From the NCBI GenBank assembly GCA_964652645.1, contig CAZZCS010000030.1:1-23014 (forward strand): DNA of 23,014 bases, given 5' to 3'. This document shows positions 6,789-14,672 of this stretch, piece after piece. Under the pieces are notes generated by a model that worked only from the letters and a program-made list of their open reading frames with translations, was not told the origin of the DNA and ran no database searches. Origin of the DNA: CAZZCS01 sp964652645 (GTDB lineage Bacteria > Cloacimonadota > Cloacimonadia > Cloacimonadales > Cloacimonadaceae). The translations under genes were made by a program, and so were the position numbers. The number at the start of each line of letters is the position of its first letter. Within the stretch, counting starts at the first letter, position 1.

Positions 6789-8879
6789 ATGAATAAGATG
6801 AGATTGGTTCTTATCTTTATTGTAGCTCTTCTGATTGTATTTATCACACTCAGTTGCAGCAAGAAGACCACCGAACCAGAGGAAAAAAAAGTAGCCACAC
6901 CCTCTTTTAATCCTGCGGACGTGACTTATCCATCGACCCAGAATGTGAGCATTTCCACTACAACAGATAATGCTACGATTCGTTATACGACTAATGGTTC
7001 CGAACCAACGGATAGTTCTGCCGTCTATCATAGTCCGATTGTTATCAATAGCACTACCACGATCAAAGCCAGGGCTTTTTTGAGTGGATGGACTTCTAGT
7101 GATATAGCGAGCGCAACCTATACTATCACCGGAGCTGTAGCCACTCCTACTTTCAATCCTGCGGGCGGGACTTTTTCATCGACCCAGAATGTGAGCATTT
7201 CGACTTCCACCCCCAATGCTATGATCTGTTATACGACTAACGGATCAGAACCTACCTCAACATCAACTATTTACAGCACCCCGATCAATGTGAGCAGCAC
7301 GACTACGATTAAAGCCAGGGCTTTTTTGAGTGGATGGACTTCTAGTGATATAGCGAGCGCAACCTTTACTATCACCGAAGCTGTAGCCACTCCTACTTTC
7401 AATCCTCCAGGCGGGACATATGATACAATCCAGATTGTGAGCATGTCTACTTCCACACCCAATGCTAGGATCCGTTATACGACTAACGGATCAGAACCTA
7501 CCTCAACATCAACTATTTATAGCAGTCCGATCAGTGTGAGCAGTATGACTACAATTAAGGCGAAGGGCTTCCGTACTGGCTGGATAGCGAGTTCAACGGC
7601 AAGTGCTATATACAATGTTACACCAAGTGAAGCTGTAGCCACACCTACTATCAATCCTCCGGGCGGGATATACTATGAAACCAAGAAGGTGAGCATTTCG
7701 ACTACCACACCCAATGCTACGATTCGTTATACGACTGACGGATCAGAACCTACCTCAACATCAACTATTTATAGCAGTCTGATTCTTGTGAGCAGCACGA
7801 CCACAATTAAGGCGAAGGGCTTCTGCGATGGCTGGACGGCGAGTTCAACGGCAAACACTACATACACTTTTATACCAATTGAAACTGTAGCCACACCTAC
7901 TATGAATCCTACGGGCGGGGCATATGGTGGAACCATGAATGTGAGCATTTCGACTACCACACCCAATGCTACGATTCGTTATACGACTAGCGGATCAAAT
8001 CCTACCTCATCATCACCTATTTATAGCAGTCCGATCAGTGTGAGCAGCACGACCACAATTAAAGCGAAGGGGTTCCGTGATGGCTGGATAGCGAGCTCAA
8101 CGGCAAGTGCTTCATATATCATCAGAACTAAACCTCCTGCGGCGGATTTCGTATTTGTCCAGGGCGGCACTTTCAACAACGGCACTTCCAATGTAACCTT
8201 GTCCTCTTTCTACATTGAAAAATACGAAGTCACTCAAGCCGCTTATAACGCAGTAATGGGGGGGGGGACAGCTTACTTTTCTTACTATTCCAACCGTCCG
8301 ATGGAGCTTATTACCTGGTTTAGTGCGATTGTATATTGCAACCGCCGCAGCATGCAGGAAGGACTTACTCTATGTTACAGTTATAGCTCTTATGGCACCA
8401 ATCCGGATAACTGGCCATCAGGATGGTATTTAGACTACGAGAACCACACCAACGTATCTTGTAACTGGAGCGCTAATGGCTACCGTTTGCCCACTGAGAT
8501 GGAATGGATGTATGCCGCCAAGGGTGGCAATCAATCACAGGGTTATACCTACAGCGGTAGTAATAACATTGACGATGTGGCTTGGTATTGTGCTAACTCC
8601 AATAGCCAGACTTGGAATGTAGGACTAAAAGACCCCAATGAACTGGGCACCTTTGACATGAGTGGTAACGTCTGTGAGTGGTGTTGGGATATATATGCTG
8701 CTTATCCCAGCGGTAACCAGACCAATCCAACAGGTGCAATGCGCGGAAATTACCGTGTGATACGTGGTGGTAGCTGGGGCGACTATGCCAGCAGCAGCAC
8801 TGTTTATTATCGTTCTAGAGTCCATGCGATGGTCAGGAGAGAATTATTAGGGTTCCGCTGCGTCCGGGTTTCCCTTTGA
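6789..8879 (+). CDS. Lipoprotein with five chitobiase-like repeats and a SUMF1 (FGE-sulfatase) domain
   Basis: 696 residues; GGAGG (6778-6782) sits six bases before ATG. A hydrophobic leader ends TLSC, so C23 is probably lipidated, although the -3 residue is not ideal. Five tandem repeats of 82-84 residues start at residues 35, 117, 199, 283 and 367 (VATPxxNPxGG ... RYTTxGSxPTxxSxxIYSxPI ... TTIKAxxF), the pattern of the Ig-like chitobiase/beta-hexosaminidase C-terminal domain. From about 451 comes a SUMF1 fold: FVFVQGGTF, YEVTQAAYNAVMG, GYRLPTEMEWMYAAKGG, GTFDMSGNVCEW, VIRGGSW and GFRCVR. The paired cysteines of true formylglycine-generating enzyme are absent between RGGSW and GFRC, so it is probably a binding or structural domain rather than a catalyst. 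The likely place is the outer membrane or surface. A ten-G run interrupts the SUMF1 coding sequence. Confidence 0.88.
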   Translation: MNKMRLVLIFIVALLIVFITLSCSKKTTEPEEKKVATPSFNPADVTYPSTQNVSISTTTDNATIRYTTNGSEPTDSSAVYHSPIVINSTTTIKARAFLSGWTSSDIASATYTITGAVATPTFNPAGGTFSSTQNVSISTSTPNAMICYTTNGSEPTSTSTIYSTPINVSSTTTIKARAFLSGWTSSDIASATFTITEAVATPTFNPPGGTYDTIQIVSMSTSTPNARIRYTTNGSEPTSTSTIYSSPISVSSMTTIKAKGFRTGWIASSTASAIYNVTPSEAVATPTINPPGGIYYETKKVSISTTTPNATIRYTTDGSEPTSTSTIYSSLILVSSTTTIKAKGFCDGWTASSTANTTYTFIPIETVATPTMNPTGGAYGGTMNVSISTTTPNATIRYTTSGSNPTSSSPIYSSPISVSSTTTIKAKGFRDGWIASSTASASYIIRTKPPAADFVFVQGGTFNNGTSNVTLSSFYIEKYEVTQAAYNAVMGGGTAYFSYYSNRPMELITWFSAIVYCNRRSMQEGLTLCYSYSSYGTNPDNWPSGWYLDYENHTNVSCNWSANGYRLPTEMEWMYAAKGGNQSQGYTYSGSNNIDDVAWYCANSNSQTWNVGLKDPNELGTFDMSGNVCEWCWDIYAAYPSGNQTNPTGAMRGNYRVIRGGSWGDYASSSTVYYRSRVHAMVRRELLGFRCVRVSL
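6891..8138 (+). repeat. Five tandem coding repeats of about 250 bp
   Basis: Units start at 6891, 7137, 7383, 7635 and 7887 (246, 246, 252, 252 and about 252 bases). Units 1 and 2 share 55 identical bases (7065-7119 and 7311-7365). Units 2 and 3 share 46 identical bases (7228-7273 and 7474-7519). Such long exact blocks suggest recent duplication or gene conversion. Confidence 0.85.
8258..8267 (+). repeat. Ten-G homopolymer in coding sequence
   Basis: Ten consecutive G encode the end of Met and three Gly in the SUMF1 domain. Gain or loss of one or two bases would shift the frame and truncate the lipoprotein. Confidence 0.9.
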
Positions 8880-9413
8880 TTTTTGGATTTTGAAAATTAT
8901 GCTTTTGCACGGAGCTTTTACTTCGCAGAGACATTGGGATAGGCGGTACGGCGACCGCCTGTACCCCACAATACCTGCAAGCCTGTTTGGGCTACCAATC
9001 TCCGAATAAGCAGAAACGACGCAGTCGTCTGCTTCTTTGATGCGAACTGCGTCCGCAGTGGCAAAGGGACGTTTCCACCCTACAACCCTACAACTTTAAA
9101 ACACTAAAACATTAAACCCGGCTAAAGAGCTTGTGCGAAAATGACGACGTGAGTCGCGGGGGCTCATGGTGTCGCCCAACAAGGGGCTAATTCATAACGC
9201 TTTTTTTACGAGGGGCTTCGCTACGCTCCGCACCCTCGCTATGCCAGCCCACAGAGCCACGATGTGTCTCTGCGAGGCCCGGCTGTATCGCATCTTCGAT
9301 GCTTTCGAGGTATCGGCTGCGCCGATTGTTTGTGAGCCCGCTGGGACTCATTTGAATCATCTATATCAATTTTCGCACAAGCTCTAAAGCCAGTGCTACA
9401 CTCCAAAACCCTC
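8880..9413. repeat. Repeat-filled gap between convergent genes
   Basis: No gene is supported. It holds several hairpins: AGGCGGT/ACCGCCT (8941-8960), AGCAGA...TCTGCT around CGAC-GCA-GTCG (about 9009-9033) and ACTGCG/CGCAGT (about 9045-9058). None has the T-run of a standard terminator. A MITE-like unit occupies 9120-9391. Confidence 0.7.
9120..9391. mobile_element. MITE-like element with 17-23 bp terminal inverted repeats
   Basis: AGAGCTTGTGCGAAAAT at 9126-9142 is exactly inverted at 9369-9385. Extending outwards to GGCT...AGCC gives 23-bp ends with two mismatches. The inside has no credible gene but contains a GC-rich unit shared with 6310-6450 and 12133-12275. Another copy of the end sequence stands alone at 11340-11355. 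No transposase and no clear target duplication are visible. Confidence 0.6.
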
Positions 9414-10979
9414 TTACCAATAGAGCAATTTATGAGTGCACCGATATCTACCCGCCTGCATCCGGCACAGATACACCCCGGAAGACACGCGCCTCCCCAG
9501 CCCGTCTGTTGCATCCCAGTTCAAATAATACTCGCCCCGCTGATCGCTTTGCGAATGTAATACCCGCACAAGTTCCCCCCGGATGTTATAGATTTTGAGC
9601 TCGATAGCCTCTGCTTGGGGCAGCTTCCCGTTGATATTTACAGAATTGCTGAAAGGATTGGGGTAATAGTAGATAAGCTCACTCGAGGCACTGCAGATAT
9701 CCTCTATAGAAACGTTTCCGCTTTGGGTAAGCACCAGAAACGTATCCGGCGCTGCCGTGCTGTGGAAATGAACCACACAGGATCGATCCATACCGCTGGA
9801 ATTGGCCTCATAGTGCATAAATATATCTGCGCTACCCTCGCCCGAGATTTGAGAAAAACCGCTGACCCAGCCCTCATCTGATGAGATCTGCCAATCGTTA
9901 TTGGAACGGACATACAGCTTCACGCTTCCAGCACCGGAACCAAGCTCTGATCCACTTGCTGTGGGCACCAGGAAGACAGGATTTTGATAGGGATAATAAA
10001 AGTTATAAAGGGCCACAGATTGGAAATCGATCTCTGAAATTGAGGACACAAAATATTCGAGCCTGCTATATGCCATGTGCCAGTAGAAACTCTGTCTTAG
10101 AAGCTCGGAGCCTTCCACCCCGGTCCAAATCATATCTATCCCATACTCGTAGATAAATGGGGTGTATTGCCACACAAGCGCACAGCTTTGCAGGTTGTCG
10201 CCGCTCTGATACAGCCGGAATTCCCGATTCCCGTTATTGAGGAGCCTGCCCTGCAAGAGATAAATGGTTCCATCCGGAGTCGGCAGCAATTTGAAACCGA
10301 GCAGCCCGGCTTCCGGCACCTGAGCATCCATCCCAAAGGCATTGAAAATCTGTCCGTTGTCGCCACTTTTATATAGATACACCTGGCTCTCCAGGTTGTC
10401 CTGGCCCAGCAGATAGAGGATGCCGCTTTCGCGCTCGTAGGCCATAGTGCTGATCGTCATCTGCGGGAAGTAAGACACCGGAGCGTAGGTATTACCCCCG
10501 TTTTCACTGTGATATAGCTGACTTCCCTCGGCCGCATTGTCCAGGAGAAACAGCTGGAATCTGCCCGCCCCAGGCTCGATAAGGTCAATTTCTTCACAGT
10601 ATGCCCCAAACGTGAAGCTGGCCCCGAAATTATTAAAACGGAGAAGAATAGCGTCGTTTGGATCATGTAGATAGAACTCCCCCAAATGCCCTATGCCGTG
10701 CATGCGGTTCTGGATAAATTGATCCGTAATGTCTAGCGTAACAATGAAGTGCCTGCCGGAATCGGGCGAATATCCAAAACCATAATGCATGACATTCGGA
10801 TCCTGAGCGTCATTATACCAGATGCCATTTGTAAAGATCTCCCCTGGATAGGAGCCAGAAATCATATTTATTGAGAAGCCAGATGATAAACCCAGGAGGA
10901 TCAACAGAGTGAGGAATATGCTCTTCCTGCAGCTTTCGATGCCAAAATCACAAAACAAATCGACATGTTTTCTTTTCAT
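9414..10979 (-). CDS. Secreted protein with BACON domain and C-terminal sorting domain
   Basis: 521 residues. A basic N-terminus plus a hydrophobic stretch (about 20-36) forms a signal peptide; AAGG lies eight bases before ATG. Residues about 40-355 are beta-rich with repeated SGDNGQ/SENGG-like motifs, as in sortilin or BNR beta-propellers. About 361-422 (WQISSDEGWVSG ... GSADI ... LVLTQSG) matches the BACON domain. The last 85 residues (YYYPNPFSNS ... IYNIRGELV ... GEYYLNWDATDGLG ... SGVYLCRMQAG) are the FlgD-like, type IX-secretion-style sorting domain common in FCB bacteria. It is probably exported across the outer membrane. No catalytic signature is seen and the function is unknown. It converges with the lipoprotein gene on its left. 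Confidence 0.85.
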   Translation of the reverse strand: MKRKHVDLFCDFGIESCRKSIFLTLLILLGLSSGFSINMISGSYPGEIFTNGIWYNDAQDPNVMHYGFGYSPDSGRHFIVTLDITDQFIQNRMHGIGHLGEFYLHDPNDAILLRFNNFGASFTFGAYCEEIDLIEPGAGRFQLFLLDNAAEGSQLYHSENGGNTYAPVSYFPQMTISTMAYERESGILYLLGQDNLESQVYLYKSGDNGQIFNAFGMDAQVPEAGLLGFKLLPTPDGTIYLLQGRLLNNGNREFRLYQSGDNLQSCALVWQYTPFIYEYGIDMIWTGVEGSELLRQSFYWHMAYSRLEYFVSSISEIDFQSVALYNFYYPYQNPVFLVPTASGSELGSGAGSVKLYVRSNNDWQISSDEGWVSGFSQISGEGSADIFMHYEANSSGMDRSCVVHFHSTAAPDTFLVLTQSGNVSIEDICSASSELIYYYPNPFSNSVNINGKLPQAEAIELKIYNIRGELVRVLHSQSDQRGEYYLNWDATDGLGRRVSSGVYLCRMQAGRYRCTHKLLYW

Positions 10980-11122
10980 ATATCCAACCTTGGGGAGCAG
11001 ATTGGAAGAGTATATGTGACTGTCAATGAAAATATTCCAGAGTTTTGGGAGGGTGTATCTGTGTTATGAAGCGGGCTTCTATATCGCTCCAGATACTTCG
11101 CCTTGCTTTGGCCTCAGGTTTG

Positions 11123-11160
11123 CCTCGAGATCGCCTCGAGTACTCGAGGGGATCTCGAGG
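11123..11160. repeat. 38-bp near-perfect palindrome with four CTCGAG sites
   Basis: CCTCGAGATC-G-CCTCGAG-TA-CTCGAGG-G-GATCTCGAGG reads the same on both strands except for one G/G pair. It lies about 145 bases upstream of the BACON gene start. It could be a cruciform, a dimeric protein site or a palindromic repeat. Confidence 0.8.
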
Positions 11161-11246
11161 GGAACTTAAGGTGAAGACGAGGTGAAGGGTGGGGGGCGTG
11201 TAGGATTTAGGATTTTGGATGTAGGATGAATAGTGAAGGGTTTGGG

Positions 11247-11294
11247 GATTTGACGATTTGACGTTTTGACGATTTGACGTTTTGGCGATTTGAC
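11247..11294 (+). repeat. Octamer tandem repeat (GATTTGAC)6
   Basis: Six head-to-tail octamers of GATTTGAC with variants GTTTTGAC and GTTTTGGC. No coding role is visible. Confidence 0.8.
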
Positions 11295-11759
11295 GATTGG
11301 GGGTTGAGAGGGTTGTGAAGTGTCTGTAGCACTGGCTTTAGAGCTTGTGCGAAAAACAGTGTAGCCAAACGTACAATTAACCATCGGCGCAGCCGATACC
11401 TTTCGAGTGCGGAGCACGTCAGCTCTAGCCGGAGGCAGAGCATAGCCCCGCAGATCACTGCAGGGAAACGAGCCACACCCCACCCTCTTGAGTCCGGAGC
11501 AAGGCGGAGGACGACACAAAGTTTAGTTTGTCTGTCAGACGGGATATGGGGCGTTTTCGTGTTCATTTTCGGTATGGGGTACGCTAACGGAATATATACA
11601 AAATCAGGAAGAACATCATAGAAGGCATGATTTCTAGATGAATACTGGAGGTTAATGGATTAATACGATATGCGAGATGATGTGCCGTCCTCCGCGCCGC
11701 TCCGGACTCAGAGATTATTGGGTGCGACAGAATAATTTGATATGATTGTGCGAATTGAG

Positions 11760-11866
11760 GGTGTCGCCCCGCTGGGGCTGGGTCGTGAATCCTTTCTGTA
11801 CGGGGGCTCACGCCCCCGCCTATGCCACCCACGACTTCGTCGCGGGGGCTGTCGCCCCGCTGGGGC
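11760..11866 (-). repeat. 107-bp GC-rich foldable module, inverted copy 3
   Basis: On the minus strand it matches 3134-3240 and 6099-6205 at the same length. Paired blocks CGGGGGC and GCCCCCG, and the CGAC/GTCG inner hairpin, are retained. Confidence 0.75.
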
Positions 11867-12406
11867 TCGCTGCGCTCATCTGCAGGGTCCCGGACAGATA
11901 TCGGGCGAGCCACGTCTAAACACCCCAGGTCTTCACAAGTTCAGCCCCGTGGACCCCGTGCCAATTGACGGGCGAGCCACGTCTCGCCCCTACTAACACG
12001 GTTGGTAGATCCGTATCTGTCAATGTTGCGCAGCTCTTTTAACGTTTAACTTTTAACGTTTAACTCAAAAAGATCCCGCTGATCCAGTCATCTGCGTTCT
12101 ATTAAAAACCTCTTTTTTTTCTGTGTTCTATTGGTGTCGCCCACAAGGGGCTATCACGTGTCTTGCCTCGCAACGAGGGGCTCCGCTTCGCTTCGCACCC
12201 TCGCTATGCCACCCCACAAAGCCACTTCGTGACTCTGCGGGGACCCCGGCTGTTACGCATCTTCGATGCTTTTGCGCAGCTAATCGTACATCGTAAATTG
12301 TAAATCGACAGAGCGCAGCTCCTTTAACGTTTAACTTTTAACGTTTACTCAAAAAGATCCCGCTGATCCTGGCGATCCTGGGGATCTGCGTTCTATTAAA
12401 AATAAT

Positions 12407-12426
12407 CGTAGTATTGGAATACTACG
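12407..12426. repeat. Palindromic repeat, copy C
   Basis: CGTAGTATTGGAATACTACG: two 9-base arms around GG. On the minus strand it is followed, as in the copy at 22761-22780, by ATTNTTTTTAATAGAACGCA. Compared with that copy, one C/G pair is replaced by a T/A pair in both arms. Confidence 0.8.
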
Positions 12427-12539
12427 TTACTGGGGATCTGCGTTCTATTCTCATCAGCGAGAAACAAAAATCGTAGCAAGCAACGCATTATTCGGTGCCT
12501 TCGCTGTTCCTTGTGCAAAAAAATCCGCTCCTTTTCAGA

Positions 12540-13003
12540 TTTCTTATTTTCAGACTTATCCACAGCTTAGCGCCTCAAGCCTGGATCTGCTATTTTGCAT
12601 CTCGCGAATGTAACAGCATACCAGATAATATATTATCGACCATGATACCAAAATACCCCTCCCAAAAAAGCAGTGGATCATACCTTGACAAATATGCCAA
12701 CCCTCCAATTCTTTGAAACGCAGTCCGTGACCAAAATATCCCCCGGGGCTTACTTCTTGATATGTAAAGACATGGGGAAAAAGCTCGTAGTGCATGTGGA
12801 TAACATGTGGATAACTTTTGGAAATGCTAAGGCGATCTTCATGGAAGACATTGTGTAAAACACTGATAATTAGTCTGCTTACACTGCTTTCATGGTATAA
12901 AATACTACGCTTTCACGTACTGTGTATAAAAAAAACTACAGTTCGGGCTCAAGGCTGATGGCATGCGAGTTCGGCTGAGATAAATTTGATTTAGGAAAGT
13001 GAT
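12540..13003. other. Probable oriC, part upstream of dnaA
   Basis: Perfect DnaA boxes: TTATCCACA at 12556-12564 and its complement at 12795-12803 and 12806-12814, two boxes 11 bases apart, hence on the same helix face. A near-consensus complement, TGTGTATAA, lies at 12921-12929. AT-rich segments that might unwind include the palindrome GATAATATATTATC (12624-12637) and 12850-12950. dnaA starts at 13004 after an AGGA site; its promoter must lie here, so autoregulation by DnaA is likely (inference). Confidence 0.72.
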
Positions 13004-14338
13004 ATGGATCAAGACATTTGGCAAAACGTTTTAGATAAACTGGAAGAAAATATCAATCCCCAAAGCTTTAGAACCTGGTTCTACGATACCAAACTCGTGG
13101 ACATGAATGATAAGGCCATGGTGGTGCGCGTTCCCACTCAGTTTGCCGCGAATTATCTGAACCAAAATTATACCGAGGCACTCTCGGAAATCTCCCTGGC
13201 CCTTTATAACCGGAAATATCAGGTGCAGTTTGTCTCAAACCCTCACAAACAAGACCTGATAGACAAAGAAAAGGACGGTTACAATACCAATCGGGTGGTG
13301 CTAAATACCAGGCTAAACGACAGATATAGCTTTGAACAATTTGTAGTGGGCAAAAACAACAACTTTGCCTATTCCGCAGCCAAAGCCGTCGCTGAATCCC
13401 CTGGCTATACCTACAATCCCCTCTTTATCTATGGTGAATCCGGGATGGGAAAGACGCATCTAATGCAGGCTATCGGCAATTTTATCCTCAAAGAAGGCCG
13501 CAACTGCTCCATCTATTACACGACCTCCGAAGCCTTTACAAACGAGATGATCGAGAGCATCAGGGGCAATAAAATGCCGGAATTCCGTTCCAAATTTCGC
13601 AAGATAGACCTCCTTCTGGTGGACGACATCCACTTCCTGGCCAAAAAAGAGGGAACTCAGGAAGAGTTCTTTCACACCTTCAACGCCCTCTTTGACAATC
13701 GTAAACAGATAGTGCTCACCTCCGATCGGCCCCCAAAAGATATTCAGGATCTGGAAAAGAGACTGGTGACCCGCTTTGAAAGCGGCCTCCTCTGCGACCT
13801 GAAGAATCCGGATTTTGAGACCAGGGTCGCCATCCTGCGCAAGAAAGCCGAACCCGAAAATATCGACCTCTCTGATGACGTCTTCAATTTTATCGCCGAT
13901 AATATCACCTCCAGCGTTCGCGCTCTGGAAGGTTCGCTGATCCGCATTCTGGCCTATGCCTCCTACAACAAGCTCAACCCCGAGGATATCACCAGTGAAA
14001 TGGCTCATAACATCCTCTCCGATATGATCTCCGAGGTCAGAAAGGAAATCTCGCTGGATACCATCACCCAGCAAGTGTGCCTGGCCTATGGCATCACCAT
14101 CCCCCAGATCGTGGATAAGACCAGGAAACAACACGTCGCCTTCCCCCGCCAGGTATCGATGTATCTGGCCAACCTGCTGATCCCCCAGCTCTCGCTCAAA
14201 GAGATCGCCGAGTATTACAAACGCAAAGATCATACCACCGTCCTCTACGCCAAGAAAATGATTGAAAAGCAGTTCAAAGAGGATAACAGTTTTCGCGTGC
14301 ATATAGAATCTCTGATCAAAAATATCCGGGATCTTTAA
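13004..14338 (+). CDS. dnaA: Chromosomal replication initiator DnaA
   Basis: 444 residues, AGGA seven bases before ATG. DnaA is the AAA+ ATPase that binds DnaA boxes and opens the origin. Domain I (about 1-80) shows the W-F-T-W helical start. The AAA+ core has Walker A GESGMGKT (144-151), Walker B LLLVDDIHF (203-211) and sensor 2 SSVRALEG (303-310). Domain IV has TRKQHVAFPRQVSMYLAN (373-390) and the family signature KRKDHTTVLYA (406-416). Length and motifs are normal. dnaN does not follow, as it does in many bacteria; instead an intergenic cluster of DnaA boxes and an envelope gene series come next. Large open frames on the opposite strand are shadows. Confidence 0.98.
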   Translation: MDQDIWQNVLDKLEENINPQSFRTWFYDTKLVDMNDKAMVVRVPTQFAANYLNQNYTEALSEISLALYNRKYQVQFVSNPHKQDLIDKEKDGYNTNRVVLNTRLNDRYSFEQFVVGKNNNFAYSAAKAVAESPGYTYNPLFIYGESGMGKTHLMQAIGNFILKEGRNCSIYYTTSEAFTNEMIESIRGNKMPEFRSKFRKIDLLLVDDIHFLAKKEGTQEEFFHTFNALFDNRKQIVLTSDRPPKDIQDLEKRLVTRFESGLLCDLKNPDFETRVAILRKKAEPENIDLSDDVFNFIADNITSSVRALEGSLIRILAYASYNKLNPEDITSEMAHNILSDMISEVRKEISLDTITQQVCLAYGITIPQIVDKTRKQHVAFPRQVSMYLANLLIPQLSLKEIAEYYKRKDHTTVLYAKKMIEKQFKEDNSFRVHIESLIKNIRDL

Positions 14339-14672
14339 TGATATCACACTATCATCTCAAGCATCCTGCCAAAGCTTCTCGTATAAAGAGTTTCGGCTTT
14401 TACTCCCTCCTGCTGTCCAGTTTATACACCAGAGTGAGTAAAACTATGTGGATAGGTGTGAATAACGCTTACACAAAGCTTTATAGATTTTGTTTTGTGG
14501 ATAGCCCTTCAAATCCATCTCACTTATACACATCTTATCCACACGCTCAGAATTGTCTGTATCGCTTGAAAAAGCAGATGCTTAAAAAAAGTGTTGACCG
14601 TTTATCTACATATACACAGTGCCTACTGTAACTACTTTTTAAATATAAAAACTCTTTTAAGGAATATAATAT
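14339..14672. other. Probable oriC, part downstream of dnaA
   Basis: A dense cluster of DnaA boxes: TTATACACA 14524-14532 and TTATCCACA 14535-14543 (same strand, 11 bases apart); TGTGGATAG 14447-14455 and 14496-14504; TGTGAATAA 14457-14465; weaker sites TTATACACC 14422-14430 and TTATCTACA 14602-14610. It is followed by an AT-rich run (14627-14672) suited to unwinding. No gene or transcription terminator is evident. With the upstream boxes this resembles a bipartite origin flanking dnaA. Confidence 0.75.

Larger units (their letters stand above)
10980..12480. repeat. Repeat island between the BACON gene and the dnaA region
   Basis: No gene is supported over 1.5 kb. Contents in order: a 38-bp palindrome (11123-11160); GGATTTAGGAT-type tracts; a GATTTGAC octamer array (11247-11294); a solo MITE end (11340-11355); a unit 11381-11517 related to 3389-3577; an inverted 107-bp module (11760-11866); an inverted relative of 2881-2945 around 11905-12003; TTTAACGTTTAAC tracts; a GC-rich unit with hairpin 12174-12203; and a palindromic repeat (12407-12426). 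Most modules also occur elsewhere in the window. Confidence 0.75.

Noticed and set aside
6578..6796. 72-codon frame overlapping the lipoprotein start
   Set aside because: No ribosome site or recognisable motif; it overlaps the strong GGAGG and start of the lipoprotein gene in another frame.
8750..8879. Possible diversity-generating retroelement variable region in the C-terminal SUMF1/C-lectin-like fold
   Set aside because: This fold is a known target class, but no reverse transcriptase, template repeat or second copy of the segment is present in the window.
8941..8960. Rho-independent terminator after the lipoprotein gene
   Set aside because: A 7-bp stem is present but no T-run follows, and similar hairpins are common in the repeat units.
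11247..11294. CRISPR-like array
   Set aside because: The units are contiguous octamers with no spacers and no cas genes nearby.
13460..14347. Minus-strand frame of 295 codons across dnaA
   Set aside because: Shadow of dnaA codon usage. The similar long minus-strand frame 16763-17800 is a shadow of surA.
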